From: JL08 sp039969355
GTDB lineage: Bacteria; Pseudomonadota; Alphaproteobacteria; Rhodobacterales; Rhodobacteraceae
Direction of reading: 5' to 3'
NCBI GenBank assembly: GCA_039969355.1
Contig: JBDVOA010000001.1
Coordinates: forward strand, 164,990 to 228,989
Length of the DNA: 64,000 bases
Shown: positions 8,105 through 17,343 of the stretch, one piece after another
Layout: each line of letters begins with the position of its first letter
How positions within the stretch are numbered: the first letter of the stretch is position 1
Made by a program: the position numbers and the translations under genes
The notes under the pieces: generated by a model
The model's database searches: none
Seen by the model: the letters and a program-made list of their open reading frames with translations, nothing else
What the model was told of the DNA's origin: nothing

Positions 8105-9426
8105 CAATAGGCCTCGCCGTAACGGGCGCATTTTGCATTGTCGTCCATCCCATCCAAACAGGCCATCTCGCCACGTTTGTGGGCACAATAAACTGATTTG
8201 AATTCGGGTCCGAACCAACGGCTTGTGGTTTCTGACGCTTCAAAGACCTCGAGCGCGGAACCAAGGTTTTGTGGCAGCCGCGTCAGCCCAGCCTTTGTCA
8301 GCCGCTCCGACGACCACAGGCTAACATCATCCTGCGTCACCGCAGGCGGTTCAATCTTACCGCGTATTCCCTCAACGCCCGCAAAGATGATCGCGGCCAG
8401 GGCCAGATGCGGGCTAGCAGCCGCGTCACAGGCCCGTACCTCGAAATTGAACCGACGTGCCATCTCTGCATCTGAATCGCCAGTAACCGGACATATCCGT
8501 ACAGCGGCTTCGCGATCACGGTAGCCAAGATTATTATAGGCCGCCGACCAGCGATGCGGCGTCAACCGCAAATAGCTCACATCCGACGGCGCAAGGATCG
8601 CGATGATCTGATCGAGATGAGCGAGAATTCCGCCAATGAAATGTCGGGCGGCATCGCTCAGGCCATGTTCGTCTTTGGCGTTCCACGTCGCGGGCGCGCC
8701 GGCCTTATCGCGAAAGCTAAGGTGCACATGCACACCGTTGCCAACGTTCGTGGGATCAAGGATCGGTGCGAAGCTGGCACGGAGCCCATGCATCTCTGCA
8801 GCCTCCGACGTCAACATCCGCAAGATGGCTGCGTCATCAGCAATCCTAACCCCAGTGGCCGGGGCATTTGTCACTTCGTATTGGGTCGGCCCATATTCCT
8901 TCATGAAGGTATCCGGGCGCACGCCTGCCTGCCGCATCATAGCGATCAACGTCTCCGCCATATCCTGACCGGTCCGAAACCCACGGAAGGAATAGGCATC
9001 GCCATCGCGCGCTGCGAAGTTTGTGAGCTTGAATTCATGCTCAAACGCACCGTAGAGGATAAGACCGGCTACGGCATCGAGTTCAGCAAGCGCGCGCTTT
9101 AGAATGGACCGTGTGCAGAGTTCCCATGGCGCGCCTTCCAACCCGCCGATATCACCTAGCGAGAAATCAAGCGCTGGTCTGTTGCCCTTAGCCGGCAACT
9201 GGAACCGCGTTTCCGCGTCCGGAACGAGTATGAGATCGCCCAACGCGCCATAAGGCGATTCCGCCAAAACTTCAAAACAGGTGATCTGCACGTTTGTCGG
9301 CGTCCATCCCACTCCCTGAACCAAGCGAGATGCCCATTCAGACGTGGGAAACGCTTTTCCACGCAAAATCCCGGCAAGATCCGTCGTGCCGACAAAAGCC
9401 AGCGGTTCGTTCAGTATGTCGCTCAA
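8104..9426 (-). CDS. Glutamine synthetase family ligase
   Basis: This 440-residue protein is of the glutamine-synthetase superfamily. The N-terminal beta-grasp domain starts LAFVGTTDLAGILRGKAF, and ITCFEVLAESPYGALGDLILVPD follows. The catalytic domain shows FMKEYGPTQYEVT (metal and glutamate ligands), GNGVHVHLSF and SYLRLTPHRW. The sequence is closer to the gamma-glutamyl-amine ligases (PuuA/GMAS-like) than to the housekeeping GlnA. The family joins glutamate, with ATP, to an amine. It is the second gene of the operon, overlapping the RpiR regulator gene by 4 bp and livG by 1 bp. Glutamylation of an imported or released amine is the most likely role; the acceptor is unknown. Confidence 0.88.
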   Translation of the reverse strand: MSDILNEPLAFVGTTDLAGILRGKAFPTSEWASRLVQGVGWTPTNVQITCFEVLAESPYGALGDLILVPDAETRFQLPAKGNRPALDFSLGDIGGLEGAPWELCTRSILKRALAELDAVAGLILYGAFEHEFKLTNFAARDGDAYSFRGFRTGQDMAETLIAMMRQAGVRPDTFMKEYGPTQYEVTNAPATGVRIADDAAILRMLTSEAAEMHGLRASFAPILDPTNVGNGVHVHLSFRDKAGAPATWNAKDEHGLSDAARHFIGGILAHLDQIIAILAPSDVSYLRLTPHRWSAAYNNLGYRDREAAVRICPVTGDSDAEMARRFNFEVRACDAAASPHLALAAIIFAGVEGIRGKIEPPAVTQDDVSLWSSERLTKAGLTRLPQNLGSALEVFEASETTSRWFGPEFKSVYCAHKRGEMACLDGMDDNAKCARYGEAY

Positions 9427-10295
9427 GATTTGGTCTCCGTTTCGGCCGACATCCGAAGGCGATCCCAGGCCTCGATCCGATTTTTTGTGCGATCCCAGTC
9501 CTTCTCGGCCAGCGGCACCAGCAGCGCTTCAATGAGGATGAAAGCGGCGGAATAGCTGTCCCACAGTGTTCCGCTGTCTGTCGGAACGCATATCAGTTCC
9601 CGTGCCCCCTTGGCCGCCGGGCTAATCCACGTGTCAGTCACCACAATACTTTGCGCTCCACGACCCCGCACCAGCTTTGCGAGCATTGTTAAACGCGGGT
9701 CATAGCGCCGGAAATCGAGGATCAGCACAACATCGCGCGACCGCAGCCGAAGAAGGTATTCCGGCCAGACTTCGCTGTCCTGCGGAATATGATGAACATC
9801 ACTGCGGATTTGTTGCAAATGGCGCAGGAAGAACCCAGCGATTGCGTCGCTCATCCGACCACCGATGACAAATATCCGGCGGCGCGGGTCGCTTAGAAGA
9901 TCGACGATTCTGTCAAATTGCTCGCGCGGCAGGCGATGGGCCAACTCTTCGGTCAATGCCATAGCACTGCTGAAATATCGCGAGACAAGGTCACCCGATG
10001 CTGTTGGCTGACTTTGTCTTAATTCGATGGGCGAGGATTGCGCATCGCGCAGTTCTTTGAGCGCATGTTGCTGAAATTCCTGCAAGCCTCGATAACCCAT
10101 CTTTGCAACAAATCGCGAGACTGAGGGCGCCGAGACGTTTGAAATATCTGACAATTCATGGATCGGCCGCAGCGCGGCAAAGGGATAGTCCGCCAGAATG
10201 ACAGCATGAAGCTGGCGTTCGCTCCGAGTGAAACCGGCCGATTTCTCTGCCATCACATCCCGGAGACTTTGACCATTATGACTATGCTCCCCCAT
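9423..10295 (-). CDS. MurR/RpiR family transcriptional regulator
   Basis: This 290-residue regulator has an N-terminal RpiR helix-turn-helix at about residues 10-85, with the pattern LHELSDISNVSAPSVSRFVAKMGY seen as HELSDISNVSAPSVSRF in the recognition helix. A SIS sugar-phosphate-type domain follows around 115-250 (IFVIGGRMSDAIAGFFLRHL). The ATG at 10295 was preferred over the TTG at 10316 because an AGGG sequence precedes it. It is the first gene of the minus-strand operon and is divergent from the amidohydrolase gene at 10383, so it probably controls both from the 10296-10382 gap. The effector could be a phosphorylated or glutamylated intermediate; this is not shown. Confidence 0.88.
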   Translation of the reverse strand: MGEHSHNGQSLRDVMAEKSAGFTRSERQLHAVILADYPFAALRPIHELSDISNVSAPSVSRFVAKMGYRGLQEFQQHALKELRDAQSSPIELRQSQPTASGDLVSRYFSSAMALTEELAHRLPREQFDRIVDLLSDPRRRIFVIGGRMSDAIAGFFLRHLQQIRSDVHHIPQDSEVWPEYLLRLRSRDVVLILDFRRYDPRLTMLAKLVRGRGAQSIVVTDTWISPAAKGARELICVPTDSGTLWDSYSAAFILIEALLVPLAEKDWDRTKNRIEAWDRLRMSAETETKS

Positions 10296-10382
10296 AGGCT
10301 GCACCCTAACGCGCAAGAAAATTCTATGTCAACTCTTGCATTTTGATCAATATTGAACCTTTAGTTTCAATCATGGAACCCT

Positions 10383-11183
10383 GTGAGAAACTCCGATCAC
10401 TTGGCCGGTTGCCCAAATTTTGGGCGTATCTTGCCTGAGCGACACAAATTGCTTGACCCTTCGCGCGATCCACCCGCAGTGGAAACGGTCGCCGCGACCT
10501 CACGCCCGGATATTTTGCTGGTTTGCGAACATGCGGGAAGAGCCATTCCGAACGCGTTGGGCGATCTTGGGATCGCAGAGCAAGAGATGAATCGGCATAT
10601 CGCCTATGATATCGGTGCCGAATGGGTGGCGCGCGATCTGGCGGCCAGAACAGGTGCCGCTCTGATATTGCAACGTTATTCGCGCCTCGTGATAGACTGC
10701 AACCGCCCCCCTTTGGGCATTCAGTCCATTCCAGAGATTAGCGACGGGACGCCTATCCCGGCCAACAAACGCCTGACGGACGATGAAAAAAATGCACGCG
10801 TCTCCGAGATTTTCCAACCCTATGCCGACGCCGTGAGGGATCTCGTCAGGCAACACAGGCTAACGGCCGCATTTTCGATCCACAGTTTTACTCCGAGCTT
10901 CAACGGTCAGCATCGACCATGGCATCTGGGATTCTGCGCCCGCGCGGAGCCGACCTTGGGCAATATGGCAAGCCGTCTTGCTAAATACGATCCTGCCCTG
11001 ACGATTGCCACCAACCAACCCTATCAGATCGACGATGAGACAGATTGGTTTATCCCCTTTGTGGCCGAACCGGCCGGACTGCGCCATGCTCTGATAGAGA
11101 TCCGCAACGACCAGATAGCCTACCGGGAAGGCGCATCGCTCTGGGCGACGCACCTATCCCTCATCCTGACGGAGGCCCCATGA
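10383..11183 (+). CDS. N-formylglutamate amidohydrolase family protein
   Basis: This is a 266-residue member of the N-formylglutamate amidohydrolase family (HutG/FGase type). Family features are LLVCEHAGRAIPNALGDLG, HIAYDIGAEWVARDLAARTGAALILQRYSRLVIDCNRP, and the later FSIHSFTPSF and HALIEIRNDQI. The enzymes hydrolyse N-formyl-L-glutamate to glutamate and formate, or act on related acyl amides. No histidine-degradation genes lie nearby, so a role in the amide/glutamyl module is more likely than one in histidine use. The GTG at 10383 is the only good start in frame. It overlaps the downstream hydrolase gene by 4 bp (ATGA). Confidence 0.88.
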   Translation: MRNSDHLAGCPNFGRILPERHKLLDPSRDPPAVETVAATSRPDILLVCEHAGRAIPNALGDLGIAEQEMNRHIAYDIGAEWVARDLAARTGAALILQRYSRLVIDCNRPPLGIQSIPEISDGTPIPANKRLTDDEKNARVSEIFQPYADAVRDLVRQHRLTAAFSIHSFTPSFNGQHRPWHLGFCARAEPTLGNMASRLAKYDPALTIATNQPYQIDDETDWFIPFVAEPAGLRHALIEIRNDQIAYREGASLWATHLSLILTEAP

Positions 11184-11818
11184 CCCTGACCCGAAATCTG
11201 TCCCTGATCCCCGAGCAATCCGCGCTCCTGATCATTGATGTCCAGAATTTTTCCACCAAAAGAGAAGGAGGCGAGTTCGGCCATATGTCCGATGACGAGT
11301 TCGAAGCGGCTGCCGGGCCGTTCATGCGTCGCATCTGGTCTGAAACAATCCCGAACATCCGCCGCCTGCAGGATCTCTTTCGGGCGACAGGCGGCGAAGT
11401 CATTTTCACTAATATCGAAAGTCTTACCAAGGACGGACGTGATAGATCGCTCGACTACAAGATAACCGGGTTCAACGTGCCCAAAGGTTCCCATGACGCG
11501 CAAACCGTCGACGAGATCGCGCCGATCGACGATGAGATCGTCATCCCCAAAACATCATCATCTGTCTTCATCTCGACCAACATCGATTATGTTTTGCGCA
11601 ATCTTGGGATACGTCAGGTGACGATTGTCGGGTTGGTCACCGACCAATGCGTCGAAAGCGCAATACGAGATGCCTGCGACATGGGATATCTCGTCACGCA
11701 GGTGACGGACGCTTGCATGACTTACACCGAAGAACGTCAGTCTGCGTCGATCAATGCCATCAAGGGCTATTGCCGCCAACTTTCGACAGACGACCTTGTC
11801 AGTGAACTGTCAGCCTAG
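11180..11818 (+). CDS. Isochorismatase-family cysteine hydrolase
   Basis: This 212-residue cytoplasmic hydrolase shows the complete catalytic triad of the family: Asp20 in LLIIDVQNF, Lys124 in VIPKTSSSVF and Cys157 in GLVTDQCVES. Relatives hydrolyse N-carbamoyl compounds, biuret, ureidoacrylate or nicotinamide, using the cysteine as nucleophile. The ATG overlaps the stop of the upstream amidohydrolase gene (ATGA), so the two are co-translated. An ATG further upstream in the same frame (11045) lies inside the neighbour and was rejected. Together with the formamidase-like gene, three distinct C-N hydrolases surround one transporter. The substrate is unknown. Confidence 0.88.
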   Translation: MTLTRNLSLIPEQSALLIIDVQNFSTKREGGEFGHMSDDEFEAAAGPFMRRIWSETIPNIRRLQDLFRATGGEVIFTNIESLTKDGRDRSLDYKITGFNVPKGSHDAQTVDEIAPIDDEIVIPKTSSSVFISTNIDYVLRNLGIRQVTIVGLVTDQCVESAIRDACDMGYLVTQVTDACMTYTEERQSASINAIKGYCRQLSTDDLVSELSA

Positions 11819-12199
11819 TGCTCCAATTGGAGTTGCCGAATAAATTCGACTCGGTCTCAGTATGACTCCGAATGCAGAACCTTACTGCCCGGCTGGAAAA
11901 ACCGGCAATGTCAGTGCCCCGCCAGAATGAGTTGCCACTAGTTTCCTACAAGGGGTGCTGTCAACCACACTCACGTGGCCTTCACAACGATACCCCAAGG
12001 CCAAATGTTCGCGGGATTTCAAAGCTACGCATACGTCCGGTCGACTAAAGATGCTGAAGAAGCGTCATTCATGAATTCGGCAAAAACGGCATGTTTACTG
12101 ATGATTGCGGCTACATCCAAAGCGGCCGTATAAACCGAACAACTAAGCTGTTTTGTTCAGTCACCCAAAGCTTGAAGCCGAGCTCAAGAAGCAGAACTT
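11819..12199. other. Non-coding stretch
   Basis: No gene could be supported. A short palindrome GCTCCAATTGGAGT follows the hydrolase stop at about 11819. It has no T run and is too short to call a terminator. Confidence 0.4.
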
Positions 12200-12433
12200 C
12201 TAGATCTCGACTGCCATTCCGTGGACGAAAACCTTAGTTGCATCAAAATAAGGATCCGCCAAAGCTTTGACTATGCAAAGTGAGACGACAGCATTCGCCC
12301 CCAACTCGATGGCTTGTTCCCGGAGCATCAAAATGGCGTCTGCCTGCTCGGTCGCTTCCATCACAGATACAAGGCCTAACTCTCGTTTTACTGACAAATT
12401 TCGCTTTTCTGTAATCAAGATATTGGTAGCCAT
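12200..12433 (-). CDS. YbjQ/UPF0145-like small heavy-metal-binding-fold protein
   Basis: This small protein has 77 residues. The pattern is a short strand (NILITEKR), then LGLVSVMEATEQADAILMLREQAIELGANAVVSLCI, and finally a strand FVHGMAVEI. It resembles the YbjQ/UPF0145 fold, in which a helix ending in LGANAVV precedes the last strands. Biochemical function is unknown for most of these proteins. The ATG at 12433 was chosen because GGAGG stands eight bases upstream. The frame extends to 12571 but without such support. It is divergent from the AraC-type regulator gene at 12594. Confidence 0.55.
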   Translation of the reverse strand: MATNILITEKRNLSVKRELGLVSVMEATEQADAILMLREQAIELGANAVVSLCIVKALADPYFDATKVFVHGMAVEI

Positions 12434-12593
12434 GATTTTTGCCTCCATATCGGATCCAAAGCTCGGAACCCAATCATGAAATAAAATAGGTTCAAACCCA
12501 TTGTCTTTGATTTTTGGCCACACCTTTATCATTTTGAGCCAATCAATTATCCCTCTCAAGGAAGAAGACACCCACTATTGAGAGCGTCCGGAC

Positions 12594-13604
12594 ATGGAAA
12601 TTGACAATGAATGGCTACGGCATTTTGCCAAAGAATTTGAAAGCCGTGTAGCGAACACCGACGTTGTGGATAATCTGCTTAAGGAAGTTGGCTTGGCGCG
12701 CAGTGATCTGGCCGCTTCAAACAAGCGCGTTGATCCGGTCAAGGAGGGCCACTTCTTTCGTGCGGCCTGTGACGAACTAAAGGACCTTTCATTTGCAGCT
12801 GAAGCAGGTTCCAAATTCGAAAATCCGACCCACATTCTTGGTTACATCACCAAATGTTCTGAGACCCTGAGAGAGGCGATAAAAAACGCGACGCGCTACG
12901 CGGTTCTGGTAGATGAAACGCTCAACCATTCTTTAAAGATGTCGGGAAATTATGCCTCAATGGAGGTCGATTATGCAGATGGGTCTTTTGCCAAGTTCCA
13001 CAGGCGCATTGAATTTGCAGTCTTCGGGGCGATCTCGCGGATGCGGGCTTTGACTGGCGTCAATTTCTATCCACTTGAAATACGCTTTCAGCACCCGCTT
13101 CGAACGGCAAGTGATCGAATTCGCCAACTTGCAGGTTGCCCCGTCCATTTTGGCACTGAGAGAACCGAGATCATTCTTTCTCACTCTTGCCTTGAGTTGC
13201 CTATACTAACGTTTGACCCAAACCTTAGGAAGCACCTGACTGAATATGGCGAAAAGCTCCTTAACGAACGCCCCAATCACAACGGCGGCCTGCGAGGGAA
13301 AATCGAAGGCGTCGTGTTAAGCGGCTTGCCGGGCCGAATAGTGTCTGCAGAAGAGGTTGCATCCAGTTTGGGATTGAGCAGGCGCTCCCTCGCCCGGCGG
13401 CTCAATGAAGAGGGGCTGAGTTTCCGGGAGATCGTGGACCATATCAGATGTGATCTTGCCCAAACCTATCTCAAAGGCGGGTTCACCATAGGCGAGATCG
13501 CGTTTTATTTGGATTATGCAGGTCAGGCCGCTTTCGCTACGGCGTTCAAAAGATGGACAGGCACTACCCCCCGCGCTTTCCAGCTTCAAAACACTTCTGC
13601 TTGA
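12594..13604 (+). CDS. AraC-family transcriptional regulator
   Basis: This is a 336-residue DNA-binding regulator. The C-terminal 90 residues hold the two AraC helix-turn-helix units: VSAEEVASSLGLSRRSLARRL and then FTIGEIAFYLDYAGQAAFATAFKRWTGTTPRAF. The N-terminal 200 residues resemble the arabinose-binding-like domain of OruR/ArgR-type regulators (FFRAACDELKDLSFAAEAG, ITKCSETLREAIKNATRYAVL), which senses amino acids or small metabolites. The gene stands alone, divergent from the small gene ending at 12200. No nearby catabolic operon identifies its target. Confidence 0.88.
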   Translation: MEIDNEWLRHFAKEFESRVANTDVVDNLLKEVGLARSDLAASNKRVDPVKEGHFFRAACDELKDLSFAAEAGSKFENPTHILGYITKCSETLREAIKNATRYAVLVDETLNHSLKMSGNYASMEVDYADGSFAKFHRRIEFAVFGAISRMRALTGVNFYPLEIRFQHPLRTASDRIRQLAGCPVHFGTERTEIILSHSCLELPILTFDPNLRKHLTEYGEKLLNERPNHNGGLRGKIEGVVLSGLPGRIVSAEEVASSLGLSRRSLARRLNEEGLSFREIVDHIRCDLAQTYLKGGFTIGEIAFYLDYAGQAAFATAFKRWTGTTPRAFQLQNTSA

Positions 13605-14071
13605 TCGCAACGGTGATCCGAAATGTGTTCCAATTGATTGTCCTACGCGTGTTCTGAACGCGGTCGAAAAAGGTTGAGCAAACTTTACATCAAGCTGATG
13701 GAATTTTCGGGGGGCAGGCCACATCTCTTCACGCTCCAACGCCGAAGCGCAAGTCTTGCTACACCGAGGCTGCTTCGGTGACCGCCCGAACTGTTTAAGC
13801 TGTTAATATCGGCGCAAGCGCATTTGGCGCAACCCTGAGTTCTGTTTAGCCAGTAATTGAAAAAGAGAGCCTATCTCCTGAATCAAGCGAAGAATCCGAT
13901 GAGGGGAAGTGAGATATCCACACAGGACAATCGCGAAATTATTTACAATCGCGACAAGATGCCCTTGCTTATACTGATACCAAGGAATATGAGACCTCAA
14001 TCCGGCAACACTCGCTATGAGGGAGTCATGGGGCGGATCACCACTAGGGCCTGTATCGATTATTCCGACAT
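13605..14071. other. Non-coding stretch
   Basis: No gene, RNA or clear repeat could be supported between the AraC-type gene and the DMT transporter gene. It presumably holds the promoter of the transporter, but no convincing -35/-10 pair was picked. Confidence 0.35.
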
Positions 14072-14950
14072 ATGACAGTTACATTTTCTGCAGAACACGA
14101 GAGACAAATGCGCGGGCGTGGAGTGGCTTTCGTCATCATGTCCGCCATTGCGTTTAGCCTCGCAGGAATATTGACTAAGGCGATCCAGAGTGACATTTGG
14201 GTCATCGGCAGTTGGCGTGGATTTGTCGGCGGCTTATTGATCGTCGGCTATGTTTACATCCGGGGAAAACGACGATCTGAGGCGTCGCCATTTAGACTGG
14301 GGTGGCGCGGGTGGGTGTTGGCAAGTCTGATCGCAGGTGCGGGTCTTGCGTTTGTTGCCGCCTTCAAACTGACCTATGTTGCAAATGTTGCCGTCGTCGT
14401 TGCTGCAGTTCCTTTCGTGACGGCATTGATTGAGTGGGTTTTCTTGCGTCAAAAGGTCCAAAGCGCCACTTTTGTAGCAATAGTGCTAAGCGTTATTGGT
14501 GTTCTTATTATGGTTGGCGGCAGCTTAGGCTCGATCAACCTACTAGGTGACTCGCTAGCTGTATTGATGATATTGTTGCAAGGGCTTGCCATGGTTCTGG
14601 TGCGTGTCTTCAAGGATACCCCCGTGGTTTTTGCTGTCGCAGTTGCCGGATTTCAGGTGTGCGTCATTGGCTTGATTTTCAGCGATCCATTTGATGTCAG
14701 TTATCAGGATGCGATATTGCTTACAGCATTTGGCTTGTCGTTTGCTACAGCGGCAATTCTACTGACCGAAGGTCTCAAGTTGATCAGCGCTACAGAAGCC
14801 GGGTTGCTTGGCACAGCTGAGGTTCCGATCGCGATATTTCTGGCGTGGGTAATACTGGCTGAAGTGCCGCCAAATACCAGTTTCGTTGGTGGGTCGCTGA
14901 TAATGGCCGCCGTGATTTGGAACACCCTGAGGGCCCCTCAGAAAAATTGA
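14072..14950 (+). CDS. EamA/DMT-family transporter
   Basis: This inner-membrane protein has 292 residues, about ten hydrophobic segments and two EamA repeats (roughly residues 12-145 and 155-285). FVIMSAIAFSLAGILTKAIQ begins the first, and the second ends with GTAEVPIAIFLAWVILAEVPPNTSFVGGSLIMAAV, a typical drug/metabolite-transporter pattern. Members export or import amino acids, amines and other metabolites. The start at 14072 follows a stop in the same frame closely and has no strong ribosome-binding site. The gene appears monocistronic. The substrate cannot be inferred. Confidence 0.85.
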   Translation: MTVTFSAEHERQMRGRGVAFVIMSAIAFSLAGILTKAIQSDIWVIGSWRGFVGGLLIVGYVYIRGKRRSEASPFRLGWRGWVLASLIAGAGLAFVAAFKLTYVANVAVVVAAVPFVTALIEWVFLRQKVQSATFVAIVLSVIGVLIMVGGSLGSINLLGDSLAVLMILLQGLAMVLVRVFKDTPVVFAVAVAGFQVCVIGLIFSDPFDVSYQDAILLTAFGLSFATAAILLTEGLKLISATEAGLLGTAEVPIAIFLAWVILAEVPPNTSFVGGSLIMAAVIWNTLRAPQKN

Positions 14951-15253
14951 TGCTTTATGGCGAATTACGATGCCAATGGATGGAAGAGCTATCCACACTA
15001 ACAGTTTACCGCACTTGCTGACAAATGCGTATTCCGTAACTCGCAAAGCAATCTGCGCCTGAATCGCGGGCAAAAGGAGAGGAAGTACAGTAACATCCAT
15101 CACAAGCGCGATGCTTGCAGCGATAGATCCGAATATTGATCGATCGGATTACACAAGACGACGACACAGACCTGGAGTAAGCCAAGCTTATTTTTTGAAT
15201 GTGCGACGGTATTGCTGAAATTCGTCAATCGATTAAGAGAACCGAGTGCCGGA
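14951..15253. other. Non-coding stretch
   Basis: This gap lies between two convergent genes. No hairpin with a T run, RNA gene or supported ORF was seen. Confidence 0.35.
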
Positions 15254-16012
15254 TCAACCCTTTGAATCAATCGATGTCAGAGACATACTAATTGACGAAA
15301 CCTGACCTGTATTTCGAAGAGGTTGCACGTCCCTCGCGGTCATATTTTTGATGTCGCTGGCATTCATGCTTACCAAATATTCTTCATTTGTAACTAATTG
15401 ATCTGGCCCAATCCACTTGCCGGGTTCACAGTGACTGTAGCCATAGCGAAGATGGGCGCCTTTGGCCGCCAGTTGTTTTGGGACGAAGGCAAAAACAAAG
15501 TCGGGGTTCCAAGCTTGATGCAGTATTTCGAAAAGCAAACGTGACAGGGAACTTGTCGCTCCTTGGCTACGTGGCCCACCTAGTCCGCGTGACGGTAGCC
15601 AGAAATCTCCGTGATAGCCAACGGAGCCTGTAACTGATTTGAGCGCTTCTGGGCCCTGAAAGAATGTCAGATCGGGATCTGGAGTCGTATCAGGTACAAT
15701 ATACTTATGGCGATGCATATCTAAATGCTTGCCAAGGGAAATGCCGGAAAGGTCCAGCAACCGCGCAGCCTGCGTGTGCACCAATTCGTTAGCTTCATTG
15801 AAACCGCAAATCCAAAAGCCGTTTGTTTCATCAATAAACGAACTGCCTGCATCGAAGACCGGACACAAATCGCCGCGATCCGTGCATGAGTTCCGATAAG
15901 AACGGTAAAGGGAAAAATCATCACCCACCTCGACCCGCATACCTGCGACTTCGAGATCTCTGATGATGCCCGATACGTTCATGGCCATATCAACAAGAAA
16001 TTTTACTGTCAT
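15254..16012 (-). CDS. Unrecognised 252-residue protein, possibly acyltransferase-like
   Basis: I do not recognise this protein. It is soluble, with no signal peptide or membrane segment. A C-terminal section (SRLLFEILHQAWNPDFVFAF, AAKGAHLRYGYSHCEPGKW, EEYLVSMNASD) has a strand-helix rhythm that loosely recalls GNAT-type acyltransferases. No CoA-binding motif can be pointed out, so this is only a guess. It lies directly downstream of, and on the same strand as, the atypical LysR-type regulator gene (16146-17036) with a 133-bp gap. The two may form a unit. Codon use looks ordinary. Confidence 0.6.
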   Translation of the reverse strand: MTVKFLVDMAMNVSGIIRDLEVAGMRVEVGDDFSLYRSYRNSCTDRGDLCPVFDAGSSFIDETNGFWICGFNEANELVHTQAARLLDLSGISLGKHLDMHRHKYIVPDTTPDPDLTFFQGPEALKSVTGSVGYHGDFWLPSRGLGGPRSQGATSSLSRLLFEILHQAWNPDFVFAFVPKQLAAKGAHLRYGYSHCEPGKWIGPDQLVTNEEYLVSMNASDIKNMTARDVQPLRNTGQVSSISMSLTSIDSKG

Positions 16013-16145
16013 TTCAAACCCCCGGTCAGGCTGTCCCCGGCCTGAAGTTCACATTAGCATAATAAAAACATGGTTGAGTACAATTCTTGCGGCAATAACC
16101 GAATTTATTGTTCGTTTCGGTGTTTACATGTGACTTTATAACAAC

Positions 16146-17036
16146 TTAACGGGAAATCTCGGGTAGGTTATCCATGATCAGATCTGCGGACAACTGCGGT
16201 CTAACGGCATCTTCCACCGCCTCAATCTCGATCTTTTCTGTTAGTGCGGCAAGAACGATCAGGCCTGGGGTCCCATCGGGAAACACACCACCCAGAAGCA
16301 ATCTCTGGAAAGTTACAGGTTGAAGCTCGCCCCCATCTTTTTGTAGGTGGGCAAAAATGTGATCTAGGCGAACGCCGCCTTCGTCGTAAATTCTAGAATA
16401 GGCGCCTAAACTAAATTCATTATATTCGTCGCCAACATTGTCGTCACTTATTAGTTTGCCAATCGCGCTCCTCGACCAGGCCCAACCAAACCAGCGTGCG
16501 TATGCCGATTCCTTTCCAACATGAACAAAAACCCAACCTAACGGTCCCTTCCGAAATAGCACCATATAGGGCCAAATATCATCCATCGCCTTATGTTCAA
16601 TTTGCGTCTCAGCATTTCCCCAACCAACAAAAGCCTTCTTCATGACTGGCAGACCCTCGAAAGCAATTTGAGAGACTGGGTGTTGTTGAGAGTGGTATAC
16701 CCTTCCGTCGCTGTCAGTATACTGGAGTTTCTGCAGCCCACTCGAAGAGTTCATCTTCAATGACGATTGTCCCGCCCAAGTATCAAAGTGGAGGAGCAAA
16801 GATTTTGCACCATCCAGGGATTCTTTGCCAAATGGTGTCAGCTGGTATTGCCGATCTGTAACTAAAAAAAGAGGTTCGCCCTTGATCCTCTCCAAATCGG
16901 TAAGATGCCGCCGAACAGTTTGGCGGGTCGCCCCGAGTTCCAGACATGTCCTGGAAAGGTTCAAGTTGCGACTCATGCAAACAAATGCACGCAGCATGGC
17001 AACAGTAACGCCACTGGTACTCTTGGTTTGATACAA
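16146..17036 (-). CDS. LysR-type HTH regulator with an atypical effector domain
   Basis: This is a 296-residue predicted DNA-binding protein. Residues 10-70 form a LysR-like winged helix-turn-helix (MLRAFVCMSRNLNLSRTCLELGATRQTVRRHLTDLERIKGEPLF, then LTPFGKESL). After it the usual periplasmic-binding-protein-like domain is not apparent. Instead there is a region rich in aromatic residues (WPYMVLFRKGPLGWVFVHVG, YARWFGWAWSRSAIG) that looks more like a PAS- or SCP-type sensor. The TTG start at 17036 is supported by AGGAG five bases upstream. The downstream orphan gene at 15254-16012 may be its partner. Confidence 0.7.
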   Translation of the reverse strand: MYQTKSTSGVTVAMLRAFVCMSRNLNLSRTCLELGATRQTVRRHLTDLERIKGEPLFLVTDRQYQLTPFGKESLDGAKSLLLHFDTWAGQSSLKMNSSSGLQKLQYTDSDGRVYHSQQHPVSQIAFEGLPVMKKAFVGWGNAETQIEHKAMDDIWPYMVLFRKGPLGWVFVHVGKESAYARWFGWAWSRSAIGKLISDDNVGDEYNEFSLGAYSRIYDEGGVRLDHIFAHLQKDGGELQPVTFQRLLLGGVFPDGTPGLIVLAALTEKIEIEAVEDAVRPQLSADLIMDNLPEISR

Positions 17037-17343
17037 AGCGACTCCTAAAGGTTGGCATCGTAATGAATTAAGAAAATCAAAAAACTCTTAGATCAGGACC
17101 ATCGCAGACAAGATCGAAGAAAAGAAGGCAATACTGCAGTATTTCCAAGGAATTTACTACCATCACACCGCAATGTGACATCCGCTTGGTACCGGTGATT
17201 TCACTAAAAAAGTTGAGTTCTCAGGTCTTAACGATCTGATCTTCACGCTCTTCTGAGATCTTACCCGTCTGGTAGCAGAAACCCAATTATCGACATTTTT
17301 TAGACAATTTTTTTTGAAACCTTCTAGGGGTACAGGAGTTGCC
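17037..17343. other. Divergent intergenic region
   Basis: This is the gap between the leftward regulator gene and the rightward small gene at 17344. It is AT-rich and presumably holds both promoters. No operator could be singled out. Confidence 0.35.

Noticed and set aside
11819..11833. Palindrome after the cysteine hydrolase gene as terminator
   Set aside because: The stem is too short and there is no T run.
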